NCBI GenBank assembly: GCA_004194705.1
Contig: SADC01000191.1
Location: forward strand, 62,001 to 126,000
DNA: 64,000 nucleotides
Reading direction: 5' to 3'
Source: Ditylenchus dipsaci
Lineage: Eukaryota > Nematoda > Chromadorea > Rhabditida > Anguinidae
The number at the start of each line of letters is the position of its first letter. Positions within the stretch are counted from its first letter, which is position 1. The translations under genes and the position numbers were made by a program. The notes beneath the pieces were generated by a model, which did no database searches, was not told the origin of the DNA, and worked only from the letters and a program-made list of their open reading frames with translations. Shown piece by piece: positions 63,663 to 64,000 of this stretch.

Positions 63663-64000
63663 CTGCAAACAACAGTATTATACTTTTTGATAGAGTGGTA
63701 TTTAATCTTCACCCCAAATTTATCAACAATGACCCCAAATTGCTAAAAAAATGACTGCAAATTTGAAATTTTAGTTAATTTTTGAATTTTTATGCTACCT
63801 TTTCAAATCCTTTTCAAATTTTTTGGATTATCGTGCAGCCCAGTATTCAACTTCGTTGCAGAATTTCAGATCTAAACATAGGTTGAGGGGTTTGGCTGAA
63901 ATAAAAGTTACTTCATTCAAACCTCTAAACCTCTACATTTCTGAAATCATTAAATGGATTTTGATAGCTTCTTAGAAATATGAGATCCTGGTCTACACGA
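63663..64000. other. Intron of the PHF14-like gene, nothing else seen
   Basis: AT-rich sequence upstream of the exon ending at 63662 (minus strand). No further exon of the gene was recognised before the window edge. Confidence 0.4.

Overview
The window is animal nuclear DNA, AT-rich and intron-dense, and a nematode is the most likely source. The genes are cut into short exons by introns that mostly end in TTTCAG or TTTTAG. Several initiator ATGs sit a few bases after an orphan 3' splice site, as expected for spliced-leader trans-splicing. One gene fragment belongs to a small PDZ family that I associate with nematodes. This is an inference, not proof. There is no prokaryotic or organellar organisation.

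Layout. At 2.29-2.81 kb on the minus strand are two terminal coding exons of unrecognised gene(s). At 5.54-13.74 kb (minus) is a complete 20-exon mitochondrial ornithine aminotransferase gene, with two tRNA-Pro(AGG) genes on the opposite strand inside one intron; two more tRNA-Pro copies lie at 1.3 and 3.0 kb. At 16.6-30.8 kb (minus) is a large gene for a low-complexity and coiled-coil protein with C-terminal immunoglobulin domains, resembling muscle proteins; its reading frame is broken in several places. At 36.97-37.37 kb (plus) is a 93-residue membrane protein with a decayed copy of its first exon downstream. At 39.9-42.0 kb are a divergent pair: a 38-residue Cys-rich membrane peptide (minus) and an 11-exon, 308-residue orphan protein (plus). 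At 46.57-48.48 kb (minus) is a complete Ariadne-type RBR ubiquitin ligase. At 49.85-51.59 kb is a Mutator-like transposon with matching target duplications. At 52.30-53.01 kb (plus) is a 2-Cys peroxiredoxin relic whose peroxidatic Cys is replaced by Trp. At 54.75-63.66 kb (minus) is a PHF14-like PHD-finger gene, with a broken PDZ gene fragment in one of its introns.

Most of the rest is transposon-derived. There are palindromic (foldback) elements and MITEs of several superfamilies with readable target-site duplications (TA, TTAA, 8 bp, 9 bp), plus arrays of 10-20 bp repeats. Two patterns recur. Unrelated elements carry arrays of short repeats just inside their terminal inverted repeats, and several foldbacks with different arms share one central module.

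The exon models for the aminotransferase, the Ariadne ligase, the 308-residue protein and the two small membrane proteins were built by hand. In each, the exon lengths sum to a multiple of three and the splice phases agree. The genes do not form a pathway; they are independent housekeeping or structural genes in a repeat-rich region.
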